This document shows, piece by piece, positions 7,838 to 16,563 of a stretch of 64,000 nucleotides of DNA. The DNA comes from Aristaeella lactis (lineage in GTDB: Bacteria; Bacillota; Clostridia; Christensenellales; Aristaeellaceae): positions 248,001 to 312,000 of the forward strand of contig NZ_CP069421.1 in NCBI RefSeq assembly GCF_018118585.1, in the 5' to 3' direction. A program made the translations under genes and the position numbers. Numbering within the stretch: position 1 is the stretch's first letter; each line of letters begins with the position of its first letter. The notes below the pieces were generated by a model, which saw only the letters and a list, made by a program, of their open reading frames with translations, did no database searches and had not been told where the DNA came from.

Positions 7838-9142
7838 ATGAGAGATTACACGACCCAGATGGATGCCGCACGGAAGGGCATCATTACCCCGGAAATGAAG
7901 GCGGTTGCCGCTAAGGAATACAGGACAGAGCAGGAGATCCGGGAACTGGTCGCCAAAGGCCAGGTTGCCATCTGCGCCAACCGGCTTCATACCTGTATCA
8001 ACCCGAACGGCGTAGGCTCCATGCTCAGGACGAAGATCAACGTGAACCTGGGGGTGTCCCGGGACTGCAAGGATTATGACATTGAGATGCAGAAGGTGAT
8101 GGCCGCTGTGGACATGGGCGCGGAAGCGATCATGGACCTGTCCAGCCACGGCAACACACAGCCTTTCCGGCGGAAACTGACCGCGGAGTGCCCTGCCATG
8201 ATCGGAACGGTACCGGTTTATGACAGCGTGATCCATTACCAGCGGGACCTGGCGACCCTGACCGCGAAGGATTTCATTGACGTGGTCCGCCTGCACGCGG
8301 AGGACGGTGTGGACTTTGTGACCCTGCACTGCGGTATTACCCGCAAGACCATTGAACAGATCAAAAAGCACAAGCGGAAGATGAATATCGTTTCCCGCGG
8401 CGGCTCCCTGGTCTTTGCCTGGATGAGCATGACAGGAGAGGAGAACCCGTTCTATAAATACTATGACGAGATCCTGGAAATCTGCCGGGAATATGACGTG
8501 ACCATCTCCCTGGGGGATGCCTGCCGCCCAGGCTGCCTGGCGGATGCCAGCGACGTGTGCCAGATCGAGGAACTTGTCCGCCTGGGCGAACTGACCAAGC
8601 GGGCCTGGGAGAAGGATGTGCAGGTGATGGTGGAAGGCCCCGGACACATGCCGATGGACCAGATCGAAGCCAATATGAAGCTGCAGCAGACCATCTGCAT
8701 GGGAGCGCCTTTCTATGTGCTCGGGCCGCTGGTGACGGATATCGCTCCCGGATACGATCATATCACTTCCGCCATCGGCGGGGCGATCGCCGCTGCATCC
8801 GGCGCGGCGTTCCTCTGCTATGTCACCCCGGCGGAGCATCTGGCCCTTCCGAATGTGGAAGATGTGAAGCAGGGCATCATCGCCTCCAGGATCGCTGCCC
8901 ATGCGGCGGATATTGCCAAAAAGATCCCGCATGCCAGAGATATGGATGACCGGATGGCGGAGGCCAGGCGGACCTTTGACTGGGAACAGCAGTGGGAATG
9001 CTCCATTGATCCGGCAACCGCCAAAGCGATCCGGGACAGCAGGGCCCCCGAACACGAGGATACCTGTTCCATGTGCGGCAAATTCTGCGCGGTCAGGAGC
9101 ATGAACAAGGCCCTGAACGGCGAGTATATTGATATCCTGTAA
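7838..9142 (+). CDS. thiC: phosphomethylpyrimidine synthase (short form)
   Basis: A radical-SAM enzyme turning aminoimidazole ribotide into HMP phosphate. At 434 residues it is the compact form without the N-terminal domain of proteobacterial enzymes. Conserved segments include [53 protein letters not shown] and a C-terminal cluster motif. That motif reads CSMCGKFC, a C-x2-C-x3-C spacing, one residue shorter than the C-x2-C-x4-C of E. coli ThiC. AAAGGAACG precedes ATG 7838. It is the last gene of the operon. Confidence 0.96.
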   Translation: MRDYTTQMDAARKGIITPEMKAVAAKEYRTEQEIRELVAKGQVAICANRLHTCINPNGVGSMLRTKINVNLGVSRDCKDYDIEMQKVMAAVDMGAEAIMDLSSHGNTQPFRRKLTAECPAMIGTVPVYDSVIHYQRDLATLTAKDFIDVVRLHAEDGVDFVTLHCGITRKTIEQIKKHKRKMNIVSRGGSLVFAWMSMTGEENPFYKYYDEILEICREYDVTISLGDACRPGCLADASDVCQIEELVRLGELTKRAWEKDVQVMVEGPGHMPMDQIEANMKLQQTICMGAPFYVLGPLVTDIAPGYDHITSAIGGAIAAASGAAFLCYVTPAEHLALPNVEDVKQGIIASRIAAHAADIAKKIPHARDMDDRMAEARRTFDWEQQWECSIDPATAKAIRDSRAPEHEDTCSMCGKFCAVRSMNKALNGEYIDIL

Positions 9143-9154
9143 GCGGAAAAGAAA

Positions 9155-9193
9155 GAAGGCCGCCGGTTCGTTTTTTCGAACCGGCGGCCTTTG
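9155..9193. terminator. bidirectional terminator after thiC
   Basis: AAGGCCGCCGGTTCG and its exact complement enclose a T-loop, followed by TTT on the plus strand and preceded by A-rich sequence that serves the convergent Nudix gene. It is one of the strongest hairpins in the window. Confidence 0.9.
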
Positions 9194-9197
9194 GTAT

Positions 9198-9713
9198 TTA
9201 CAGGTATTTTTCGGCGATCAGCATTTCCAGGATCCGGGCTTCCCGTTCAAACATCAGCCCGTTGTAAGGGCTGGATTTTACATTCCGGTTCTTTTGGATC
9301 GCAGACTGCGGATCCATGAACTCCAGCCGATACCCTTCACCGGATTCATAGCTGTCCAGATCCTGGGAAACCGTTTCATCCAGCGCGTCACAGAGGTAGT
9401 AATAGTTGTCCTGCACAAAGCACTCGGCGGGATCACTGTCGCTTTTCTGGATCCTGTGAACAAGACTGTATTCCTTCACAGAATCCAGAATAACGGTCAA
9501 ACCTGCTTCTTCCCGGGTTTCCCGGATCATGGCCTCCACCGGGTTTTCCCCGACTTCGATGCCGCCGCCGGGGAATTTGTAATAATCATATTTCAGGCTG
9601 TGGACCATCGCCACTTTCCCGTTCCGGATAATAATGCTCCTGGCGGAGTTCCGGACAAAGGAGCGGGTGCATTCCGCGTAATCGTGCAGGTCCATTTCAA
9701 ACAGAAGACGCAT
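9198..9713 (-). CDS. Nudix hydrolase
   Basis: A 171-residue protein with an intact Nudix box, GGIEVGE-x7-REtrEEAGL, near residues 50-72, so it should hydrolyse a nucleoside-diphosphate-linked substrate with divalent metal. The C-terminal third (SSPYNGLMFEREARILEML) is outside the core fold. GGAGG precedes ATG 9713. It is the last gene of a minus-strand group with the GNAT and methyltransferase genes upstream. The substrate cannot be told from sequence. Confidence 0.9.
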   Translation of the reverse strand: MRLLFEMDLHDYAECTRSFVRNSARSIIIRNGKVAMVHSLKYDYYKFPGGGIEVGENPVEAMIRETREEAGLTVILDSVKEYSLVHRIQKSDSDPAECFVQDNYYYLCDALDETVSQDLDSYESGEGYRLEFMDPQSAIQKNRNVKSSPYNGLMFEREARILEMLIAEKYL

Positions 9714-9731
9714 TGTTCAGCCTCCGGATGT

Positions 9732-10241
9732 TTATTCTGCCGGTTCTCCGATGATTTTGCCCATATAGTACTCATCTATGAGAGAACCATTGACCTTCAT
9801 GGCTTTGGGACGTATGCCTTCCACCCGGAAACCGTTCTTTTCATACAGGGCTTTGGCGCTCCCGTTCGGGCACTCAACGGTGAGCTCCAGACGGACAATA
9901 CCGCTTGCTGCGGCCCATTCATCCAGCTGCCGGAAAAACGCTGTTCCGATGCCCCGGTGCCGGTAAGATTCACGGATCCCGACAACAATATAAGCTGTAT
10001 GCCGGATCCGGTTCATCTTTCCGCGCTCTGCCCAGAGAAAGCCGACGAGCTCCCCGTTTTTGCTTTCAGCGGCCAGCAGGAAATCGCCTCCGGACAGTGC
10101 CTCAAGCACACGAGTCCGGAAACCTTCCGGATCGCGGCGTTCTCCGGGCTCGTACATCATATATTCCGTCTCTTCATCCAGCAAGCACATCATATGATAG
10201 AATGCCGGGATATCTTTTTCTGTCAGTTCCCTGATGGTCAT
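9732..10241 (-). CDS. GNAT-family N-acetyltransferase
   Basis: A 169-residue acetyltransferase. The acetyl-CoA loop is SYRHRGIGTAFF near residue 110 and motif B is SAKALYEKNGF. The start overlaps the stop of the upstream methyltransferase by 4 nt, with GGGGAG inside that gene, so the two are translated together. The acceptor is unknown. Confidence 0.88.
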   Translation of the reverse strand: MTIRELTEKDIPAFYHMMCLLDEETEYMMYEPGERRDPEGFRTRVLEALSGGDFLLAAESKNGELVGFLWAERGKMNRIRHTAYIVVGIRESYRHRGIGTAFFRQLDEWAAASGIVRLELTVECPNGSAKALYEKNGFRVEGIRPKAMKVNGSLIDEYYMGKIIGEPAE

Positions 10242-11086
10242 GCAATCTCCCCAAAGGCCTGCTTATGCCTGGTGCCGATATAGACGGCATGGCAGCAGGT
10301 TTCGATGATGGCTTTGTCTTCCGCGGTTTGGTTGATCAGCCCGATAATGATATTGAACATCTCCGGGTCTTTTTCAGCCAGGCTGCAGAGCATTTCTTCC
10401 CGGCCGTAACCGAAGCTGCGGAGGGAACGGATCAGCTTTTTGCTGAAACCGCAGTTTTTAAACAGCTCATCAATTTCGTCGGAAGAAGGATAATATCCTT
10501 CCTGGAAGCCCCAGGGAGCCATATTGTTGAACTTGCCGGAACGGAAAACCCCCACCATATTTTCCCTGTTAACCTGGCGCGGGTCGCGGAAGAACCTGTC
10601 AACAATGGCAATGCTGCCGGTGAGATATGGGATAAAGCTGGCGATAACTGTTCCGCCGGGCTTCAATACCCTGTACACCTCGGACACGCACTGTTTCCGC
10701 TCGGATTCCTCGATCAGGTGGTACAACGGCCCGAGCAGCAATACGGCATCGAACTGACCATCGCTGTACATATTCAGATCTGTCGCGTTCACAACGTCAC
10801 AGGCGATGAGATTATCGGCTCCGGTCTCTGCCTTTTCCTGCTTTGCCTGTTCGATCAGGTCGGGGGACAGGTCGGCCAGGACGACCTTATATCCTTCCGC
10901 GGCGAGGGGGAAGGCATAGGCACCGGCGCCGCCGCCCAGGTCGAGTATGGTGCCGCCTTTGGGCAGATGCTCCTTCAGAATATCCATGGTCATCATATAT
11001 TCCAGCTTGCCATGGCTGCTGTTGGCCAGGCGGTTCTTTTCATCGAAGTTTTTGTAGTAATCCTTTACCCTTTCAAAATTCGTCAT
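10238..11086 (-). CDS. class I SAM-dependent methyltransferase
   Basis: A 282-residue methyltransferase with motif I ILDLGGGAGAYAF near residue 47, acidic strand-2 end (LADLS), a VNATDLNMYSDGQFDAVLLLG motif II and LKPGGTVIASF. It is a paralogue of the gene at 2346-3134. ATG 11086 is chosen over an in-frame start at 11161 because GGAGG sits 8 nt before it and the conserved N terminus starts there. Its first 14 nt overlap the end of the upstream GNAT gene. Confidence 0.88.
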   Translation of the reverse strand: MTNFERVKDYYKNFDEKNRLANSSHGKLEYMMTMDILKEHLPKGGTILDLGGGAGAYAFPLAAEGYKVVLADLSPDLIEQAKQEKAETGADNLIACDVVNATDLNMYSDGQFDAVLLLGPLYHLIEESERKQCVSEVYRVLKPGGTVIASFIPYLTGSIAIVDRFFRDPRQVNRENMVGVFRSGKFNNMAPWGFQEGYYPSSDEIDELFKNCGFSKKLIRSLRSFGYGREEMLCSLAEKDPEMFNIIIGLINQTAEDKAIIETCCHAVYIGTRHKQAFGEIA

Positions 11087-11615
11087 TTTCTTTTCCTCCT
11101 TCAGAATATAAGTGACTGGGAAGTGTACTGTGTTTACAGGTTCCTGGCCAGAAACAATCATCCGGCGCGGGATTCATATCCGCGTCCATGGCGCAGGGAT
11201 CAGCATGGCAGTCCTTGATCTTTTCGGTGAAGCCCATGCGGTGATACAGCCTGACGTTGAGCTCCTCTTCCGGGCCGACACCGATGGTGACACGCCGGAA
11301 ACCGGCGGCTTTCAGGTCGGCCAGGACGGTCTCCATGAGCCGTGTGCCAAGGCCGCGGCCCCGGTATTCCTTTTCGATCCGGAAGGCACACAGGTAGGCG
11401 GTGGTTTTTCCGTCCGCGAAATCCCGGTCAAAGGGGATATCCCGGAAGACATACAGTTCGCCGATCAGCTTTCCGTCATGCTCCATCGTCCAGAAAACCG
11501 CGTTTCCTGATTCGATGTTCTGATAAAAGTATTTCGCCGTATTGGATGCTTTGCTGAGATCATCGTATTCCCAAAGACTCAGCATTTCACCGGCGGACGC
11601 TTTCCTGATCTGCAT
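11073..11615 (-). CDS. GNAT-family N-acetyltransferase with Cys-containing tail
   Basis: A 180-residue GNAT with the acetyl-CoA loop EYRGRGLGTRLM and a motif B of NVRLYHRMGF. Beyond the fold there is a tail of about 40 residues with four cysteines or near neighbours (DCHADPC, DDCFWPGTC) that is not part of standard GNATs. Part of the tail is encoded by the ribosome binding site of the next gene, so it may be a by-product of overlap. ATG 11615 follows GGAG; a TTG start 15 nt upstream is less likely. Confidence 0.83.
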   Translation of the reverse strand: MQIRKASAGEMLSLWEYDDLSKASNTAKYFYQNIESGNAVFWTMEHDGKLIGELYVFRDIPFDRDFADGKTTAYLCAFRIEKEYRGRGLGTRLMETVLADLKAAGFRRVTIGVGPEEELNVRLYHRMGFTEKIKDCHADPCAMDADMNPAPDDCFWPGTCKHSTLPSHLYSEGGKENDEF

Positions 11616-11699
11616 TTTGTTTCTCTCCAATGTATCTGATAGGGAAAAGATTTACCGCATCATTATACAGGAGAGAACCGCCGCGGAAAAGCCTTTTGA

Positions 11700-12479
11700 T
11701 CAGAACATATCAAACCGGCCGGTGCGCTGCGCGGTGCGCTCCGCAAAACCGAACACCGCCCGTGCCAGCAGCGCGTACGCGGCACCGGTGGCCAGCTCTC
11801 CCAGCAGCAGGACCGCAAACCGGCTGTGATCCGGCTGGAACAGCAGGTTCATAGCGGAGATCGATTTGGTCAGCGGCATAAGCTGTGAGATGATCCGGCC
11901 GATGAGCGGAAGCTGCGATACCGGGAATTCGGCGCCGGTGAAGATCATCAGCAGATAGCTGACCACATTCAGCACCAGGTGCATGCTGTCGCTGATCAGG
12001 CCGAATACCGACAGGAACAGGCCGAAGCAGGCAGCCGATCCCATGGCACAGAGGATGGCCAGGGCGGCAAGACCGAGATTAACACCGGAAAAGTCCACAC
12101 CGAAAACGCAGGATCCGACGATGAAGCCACACACGGAAGCGCAGATGGCAAACAGCGCGGGGTACATGCCGTTGGCAAGGATCAGCGGAAGCTTTCCGGA
12201 AGGGGAGGCAATGATCGAACGCAGGCGTCCGTAGTACCGCTCTCCGGCAAAGATGCCGCCCAGTCCGAAGATGCAGGCATTTGTGCATAGCAGGAAAGCA
12301 TTGCCGATCACCCAGCTTGTCAGGTTTGTGGTGCGGAAACTGTAGGAAGCGATCAGGCAATAGAAAACCAGTGTGATCAGGGGATAACCAATTTGCATCA
12401 GGGCGAATTCCTCAGCCTGGAAGGCTGCGCGGCGTCCTTTGTGGTACAGGTAAGCCTGGTCAAAAAAACGATAGATCAT
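11700..12479 (-). CDS. ABC-2 type transporter permease
   Basis: A 259-residue membrane protein with about six hydrophobic segments, typical of ABC-2 (drug/antibiotic exporter) permeases. The conserved ABC-2 pattern YLLMIFTGAEFPVSQLP lies in the fifth-helix region and the cytoplasmic loop with AGERYYGRLRSIIASP precedes the middle helices. Its ATG overlaps the stop of the other permease by one base (TGATG). It forms a heterodimeric exporter with that gene and the ATPase at 13255. Confidence 0.9.
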   Translation of the reverse strand: MIYRFFDQAYLYHKGRRAAFQAEEFALMQIGYPLITLVFYCLIASYSFRTTNLTSWVIGNAFLLCTNACIFGLGGIFAGERYYGRLRSIIASPSGKLPLILANGMYPALFAICASVCGFIVGSCVFGVDFSGVNLGLAALAILCAMGSAACFGLFLSVFGLISDSMHLVLNVVSYLLMIFTGAEFPVSQLPLIGRIISQLMPLTKSISAMNLLFQPDHSRFAVLLLGELATGAAYALLARAVFGFAERTAQRTGRFDMF

Positions 12480-13258
12480 CAGGCCACCTCCAGTGTTGCG
12501 GCGATGCGTACGCGGCGGTCGATCTTCCGGTACAGCAGCGCGGACAAAAGCGTATACAGGACCGTGAGGCCCATCAGGATACCGAGTTTCTGCCAGAAGA
12601 CCGCCGGATCATCTACACCCCATACGGCCATGCGCAGGAGTTCCACAGCGTAGGTGGGGGAGAGGACACGGCTGATCACCTGTACGGCATCCGGCAGTAC
12701 CGAAACGGGAAACACAAAGCCGCAGAGCAGGATGATCGGGATCTCGATACAGTTCATATACAGCTCCGTTTTGCGGGAGAGCGTCAGCAGGCACGCGACA
12801 ACGGAGGAAATGACCACGAAGGAGAGAATGGCGGCCAGCAGCGCCAGCAGGAAGTACAGCGGGCTTGCGAGCATCAGCGGGATCCGGAACAGGACAACCG
12901 CAGTCACCAGGGAAATACCGAGGGTCAGCAGGGACATCAGCGTATTGCCGATGATCTTGCCGAGAATGATGGCGGGGAAACGCGCGGGGGCAGCAAAGAT
13001 CAGCGCCAGGGTGCCGCTGTAGCGTTCCCGGTTGATGTCACCGGCGGAAGAAAAGCAGATGCAGCCCCAGAGCCCCATAAGGCCGGACCCCAGGACCACA
13101 TAGGCCATGAAGTTGTCCTCACCGGAACCGCGGTACATTTCATACAGCAGGATCGTGTTGAGGATCGGGTTGGCAAGGAGGCAGAAGCGGAACATAGGAC
13201 GGGCAAAGGACTGCTTCATTTGTACCCGCATGGTGCTGAGCAGGATACTGAGATTCAC
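12479..13258 (-). CDS. ABC-2 type transporter permease
   Basis: A 259-residue ABC-2 permease, partner of the preceding entry. It has about six helices, the cytoplasmic signature DINRERYSGTLALIFAAP and the ABC-2 segment LLCGFVFPVSVLPDAV. Translation probably begins at a GTG (13256-13258) overlapping the stop of the ATPase gene, so expression depends on coupling. The substrate is unknown. Confidence 0.9.
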   Translation of the reverse strand: MNLSILLSTMRVQMKQSFARPMFRFCLLANPILNTILLYEMYRGSGEDNFMAYVVLGSGLMGLWGCICFSSAGDINRERYSGTLALIFAAPARFPAIILGKIIGNTLMSLLTLGISLVTAVVLFRIPLMLASPLYFLLALLAAILSFVVISSVVACLLTLSRKTELYMNCIEIPIILLCGFVFPVSVLPDAVQVISRVLSPTYAVELLRMAVWGVDDPAVFWQKLGILMGLTVLYTLLSALLYRKIDRRVRIAATLEVA

Positions 13259-14019
13259 GCGGACACCCCCTCAACCAGTTTGACATAAGCGTCCTCCAGG
13301 GAATCATAGCTGCCCCTGATCCCGGACGGCGTACCGCTGGCAATCACTTTGCCCTTGTTGATGATGACCAGCCGGTCACACAGTTCCTCTACTTCGGCAA
13401 GGTTGTGGGTGGTAAGCAGGACGGTTTTGCCTTCCTCCTTCAGCCGGCGGATGATGTCCCGCAGCATCCTGGCCCCGACGGGATCCAGGCCGACGGTGGG
13501 TTCATCCATAAACAGGATCTCCGGGTCGTTGATGAGCCCGCGGGCGATCTGCAGGCGCTGGATCATGCCTTTGGAATAGGTTTCCGCCAGGTCATCCGCC
13601 CGCCCGGCCAGGTCCACCAGCTCCAGGATCTTCCTGATACGTTCATCGCGCTGGTCACGGGGAATCATGTACAGATTCGCGAAATACCGGAGGTTGTCCC
13701 GGGCGGAAAGCCGGCGGTATACGCCCATTTCCCCGCCGAAGATGAAATTGATCCGTGTGCGGATAAGCTTTTCCTCTCCGAAGGTATTCCGGTCCAGTAC
13801 TTTGCAGATTCCGGCTGTAGGCGCGAGCAGGGTGGTCAGCATTTTGATGGTGGTGGTCTTTCCCGCTCCGTTCTGCCCCAGCAGCCCGAAGACCTCCCCC
13901 TGTTTTACATCGAAGGAAATACCGTCCACCGCTTTGACTACATTCTTTTCCCTTTTCCAGAATCCGCGGCGGGTCACATATTCCCGTCTGAGGTCCCTGG
14001 CTTCAATCACTGTTTCCAT
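13255..14019 (-). CDS. ABC transporter ATP-binding protein (DrrA/CcmA type)
   Basis: A 254-residue ATPase with Walker A GQNGAGKTTT, Q-loop region, signature YSKGMIQRL, Walker B ILFMDEPTVGLDP and the switch histidine in TTHNLAE. It matches the daunorubicin-type exporter ATPases that pair with two ABC-2 permeases, as here. ATG 14019 is preferred over the GTG at 14028 because of the distance to AGAGGG. The ArsR-type regulator lies directly upstream on the same strand, separated by a terminator. Confidence 0.93.
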   Translation of the reverse strand: METVIEARDLRREYVTRRGFWKREKNVVKAVDGISFDVKQGEVFGLLGQNGAGKTTTIKMLTTLLAPTAGICKVLDRNTFGEEKLIRTRINFIFGGEMGVYRRLSARDNLRYFANLYMIPRDQRDERIRKILELVDLAGRADDLAETYSKGMIQRLQIARGLINDPEILFMDEPTVGLDPVGARMLRDIIRRLKEEGKTVLLTTHNLAEVEELCDRLVIINKGKVIASGTPSGIRGSYDSLEDAYVKLVEGVSA

Positions 14020-14095
14020 CTGATTCACACCCTCTCATATAAATACGATGATCATCTAATAAGATAATAATCGAACAAAGAACGAATGTCAAGAC

Positions 14096-14122
14096 AAAAA
14101 AATCAGCCTGCGCGGCAGGCTG
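14096..14122 (-). terminator. terminator of the ArsR-type regulator gene
   Basis: On the minus strand TCAGCCTG-CCGC-CAGGCTGA is followed by seven T residues. It separates the regulator gene (stop at 14164) from the downstream ABC exporter. Confidence 0.88.
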
Positions 14123-14163
14123 ACGGAAATGACCAGTATGAAGAATCTGTGAATCTTTTGTAT

Positions 14164-15216
14164 TCAGTAAACGGAGTCCAGCTTCAGGTCCTTTGCGATA
14201 GCGGAAAGCAGGTTTTGTAAAGCCTTTCCGGAAATGCCATAGTATTTTGCTGTCCGAATCGGTTCTTCTGTAACGAGACCGCACTGACGGAGCTCCGTCA
14301 TATGATGCGATACGGTGGAGGGGGTCAGCTTCAGCATACGCGCGATATCCTGTCCCTTTGCCGGACCCTGCTCCGCCAGGAACATCAGGATCTGGTAGCG
14401 GGTTTCATCCGAAAGCGCTTTCAGCGCGGCAACGGTATTCTCACGCGGCGTTTTCTGATCACGGATGCTGCAGACCAGGATCTGTTTGTTATGAGGCGTG
14501 TTGTTTTCATAGAAATAGCGCAGCGCGTTGAACGGTACAAGCAGGGAAGGCATAAAGAAGAACTGTTCATAGGGTCCGCGGTTGTAAAAGTTTTTACCCA
14601 TCAGCTTCTGCGAGCTTTCCAGACCGTCTGAAGTTTTAAGGATATCAATGACCCTTGCGCGGAAGGCTTCGACATCACTGCTGTGTGCCTGCAGCGCTTC
14701 CTGCAGCGCGGGAGTATCCAGTTCGGCGGACATGGCAAAAAACTCCTCAAAAAAGCGGCCGCTTTGCCGGACAAAGGAAGAAAAACCGAGGAAGCTGGGA
14801 CACTTGTCTTCAATATGCGCGTAAAGCGAGCCCAGGACATCGTCATCCCGGAGCGCCTTCAGGATATCTTCTTTGGATGCTTTGCAAAGGTATTCCCAGG
14901 GCAGCTGGCGGAAAACCCTTTCCTCTTCCGGCAGGGAGAGGATGTAGTTCCGGAAGCTTTCCAGCGTAAAGGACGGACTGACGGTATCGAGCAGGAAGTC
15001 CAGAATGCCATAGCCGGCGAGATCCTTTATGGCACTGAAGGTCTCAAACAAAAAGCGGTACGTGCGTTTCCAGGCCGCAATCTGTTCGGCACCGTAAAGC
15101 GCTGTGCAGAGCTGGTGCCTGGGTTCTCCGTAGAGCAGGCTGAGCACGCCGTGCATGGGTTCCGCTTCCGGCGAGAAAGCAAATATACAGCTGTCATTCA
15201 GCACTTCCCAGCGCAT
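14164..15216 (-). CDS. ArsR-type winged-helix regulator with large N-terminal domain
   Basis: A 350-residue protein. The last 80 residues are an ArsR-like winged helix: TVAALKALSDETRYQILMFL, then AKGQDIARMLKLTPSTVSHHM as recognition helix and a wing (EEPIRTAKYYGI). The first 265 residues are helical and have no motif I recognise; they may sense a ligand. Its position next to the ABC exporter suggests it controls that operon, which is inference. GGAGG precedes ATG 15216. Confidence 0.85.
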   Translation of the reverse strand: MRWEVLNDSCIFAFSPEAEPMHGVLSLLYGEPRHQLCTALYGAEQIAAWKRTYRFLFETFSAIKDLAGYGILDFLLDTVSPSFTLESFRNYILSLPEEERVFRQLPWEYLCKASKEDILKALRDDDVLGSLYAHIEDKCPSFLGFSSFVRQSGRFFEEFFAMSAELDTPALQEALQAHSSDVEAFRARVIDILKTSDGLESSQKLMGKNFYNRGPYEQFFFMPSLLVPFNALRYFYENNTPHNKQILVCSIRDQKTPRENTVAALKALSDETRYQILMFLAEQGPAKGQDIARMLKLTPSTVSHHMTELRQCGLVTEEPIRTAKYYGISGKALQNLLSAIAKDLKLDSVY

Positions 15217-15244
15217 GCCGGTCCCTCCTTTGCTTGATGTGGAT

Positions 15245-15272
15245 ATTATATCACGCTCATCGAAAAAAGCAA
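15245..15272 (-). promoter_or_regulatory. probable promoter of the ArsR-type gene
   Basis: On the minus strand TTGCTT (15272-15267) and a consensus TATAAT (15250-15245) are spaced 16 bp apart, about 30 nt before the start codon. Confidence 0.6.
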
Positions 15273-15273
15273 C

Positions 15274-15741
15274 TTACCGCCCGACGTACAGGAAATTGCC
15301 CTGCTTTGTTGTCTGGTAGGGTGTGAGTTCAAAACCCGTTTCTTTCAGCGCCTGTTCGATCATGGTCTTGGTGAGGCCGGGGACGGTTTCATCCTTCAGG
15401 GCTTCCTCAACGTCCATCCAGACGACTTCGCTGTTTTCATCCCCGTCGGACCGGGCTTCGCCTTCCACATATTCCGCGGCAAACACAGCATACCAGTCCT
15501 TTGCGCTGAACCGTATACCGAGAAGCCGGCCGGCTTTGACCCGTACACCGGTTTCCTCCAGATATTCCCGGACCAGTGTTTCTTCCGGCACCTCCCCGAA
15601 TTTGACATAACCGCCCGGGATGATCAGCTTTCCGTTTCCGCTGCCGTAAGTATGGCGGGCAAGCAGTACTTTCCCTTCTTTCAGGCAGACACCGGCCACA
15701 GACTGGCTCCAGTTGGTGCTGTTGATCTCTTCCTGTGTCAT
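15274..15741 (-). CDS. Nudix hydrolase
   Basis: A 155-residue protein with an intact Nudix box (GGYVKFGE-x7-REYLEETGV) near residues 45-66. The preceding SGNGKLIIP and the following FSAKDWYAVFAAEY strands complete the fold. Substrate is not predictable. It is the last gene in a minus-strand set with a methyltransferase, a peptidase-like gene and a kinase. GGAAGG precedes ATG 15741. Confidence 0.9.
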   Translation of the reverse strand: MTQEEINSTNWSQSVAGVCLKEGKVLLARHTYGSGNGKLIIPGGYVKFGEVPEETLVREYLEETGVRVKAGRLLGIRFSAKDWYAVFAAEYVEGEARSDGDENSEVVWMDVEEALKDETVPGLTKTMIEQALKETGFELTPYQTTKQGNFLYVGR

Positions 15742-15762
15742 ATGCTTTTTCCTTCCTTTCTG

Positions 15763-16524
15763 TTATTCGGGTTTGCGCCCGATCAGCCTGTACCATTCCA
15801 TTTCGCTGAAATCCTTAGCCGGAAAGCCGGAGGGTACAGGGCGGATCTCAAAATCTGTGTATCCCAGGGCTTTCAGTTTATCCAGGACCGGGTCCAGGCT
15901 GAAGGGATGATAATGCTCCTGAAATTCCTCTTTCTGGAAGATCCGGTTATCCTTTTCAAAGGTGTACAGCAGGTTGAAGGTGATGGAACCGTCCGGGTTA
16001 TGGTCCCAGACCTGGACCAGGTTGATCCGGTTCCCGTCCCGGAAAAAGGGGTTATAGAGATAAAAGCGCTGTTTGTTCCGCCGGATCTTTTCCCAGTTGC
16101 GGGAATCATAGCAGAGATAGCCGCCGGGTTTTACCAGGCGGTCCATTTTTTCAAGGGCCAGAAGCACATCGTTGTTTTCGACATAACCCAGGGAGTTGCC
16201 GGTGCTGGCGACGCAGTCAAACTGCCGGCCTTCCCAGCAGGAAAGGTCCCGGAAGTCACTGCATTTCAGTTCGACCGGTTTTCCTTTGGCGGCCGCTTTC
16301 GTTTCACAGCGGGACAGCATGGCTTCGCTCAGGTCTGAACCGCATAAGGAGATGCCCAGCTCCTGCAGGGCCAGGGTCATGCTGCCTGTGCCGATGCTGA
16401 CATCCAGCAGGGTGTGTATCTCCCGGTCTCCCAGGAAATCCGCCCAGTCTTTGCGGATGATTTCGGTCCGCTGGTCGGATTCGACCAGGTCATAGATATC
16501 TGTCCGGTCATAGAGTTGTGACAT
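15763..16524 (-). CDS. class I SAM-dependent methyltransferase
   Basis: A 253-residue methyltransferase: motif I LLDVSIGTGSMTLAL near residue 40, GSDLSEAML at strand 2, then a motif II segment FDCVASTGNSLGYV. The Tyr/Arg-rich middle (RNKQRFYLYNPFFRDG) resembles glycine/sarcosine-type N-methyltransferases, but I would not assign a substrate. GGAGG lies 7 nt before ATG 16524. Confidence 0.87.
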   Translation of the reverse strand: MSQLYDRTDIYDLVESDQRTEIIRKDWADFLGDREIHTLLDVSIGTGSMTLALQELGISLCGSDLSEAMLSRCETKAAAKGKPVELKCSDFRDLSCWEGRQFDCVASTGNSLGYVENNDVLLALEKMDRLVKPGGYLCYDSRNWEKIRRNKQRFYLYNPFFRDGNRINLVQVWDHNPDGSITFNLLYTFEKDNRIFQKEEFQEHYHPFSLDPVLDKLKALGYTDFEIRPVPSGFPAKDFSEMEWYRLIGRKPE

Positions 16525-16563
16525 GGTAAACCTCCGTTTATCTGAATGGATTATTTTCGGGAA

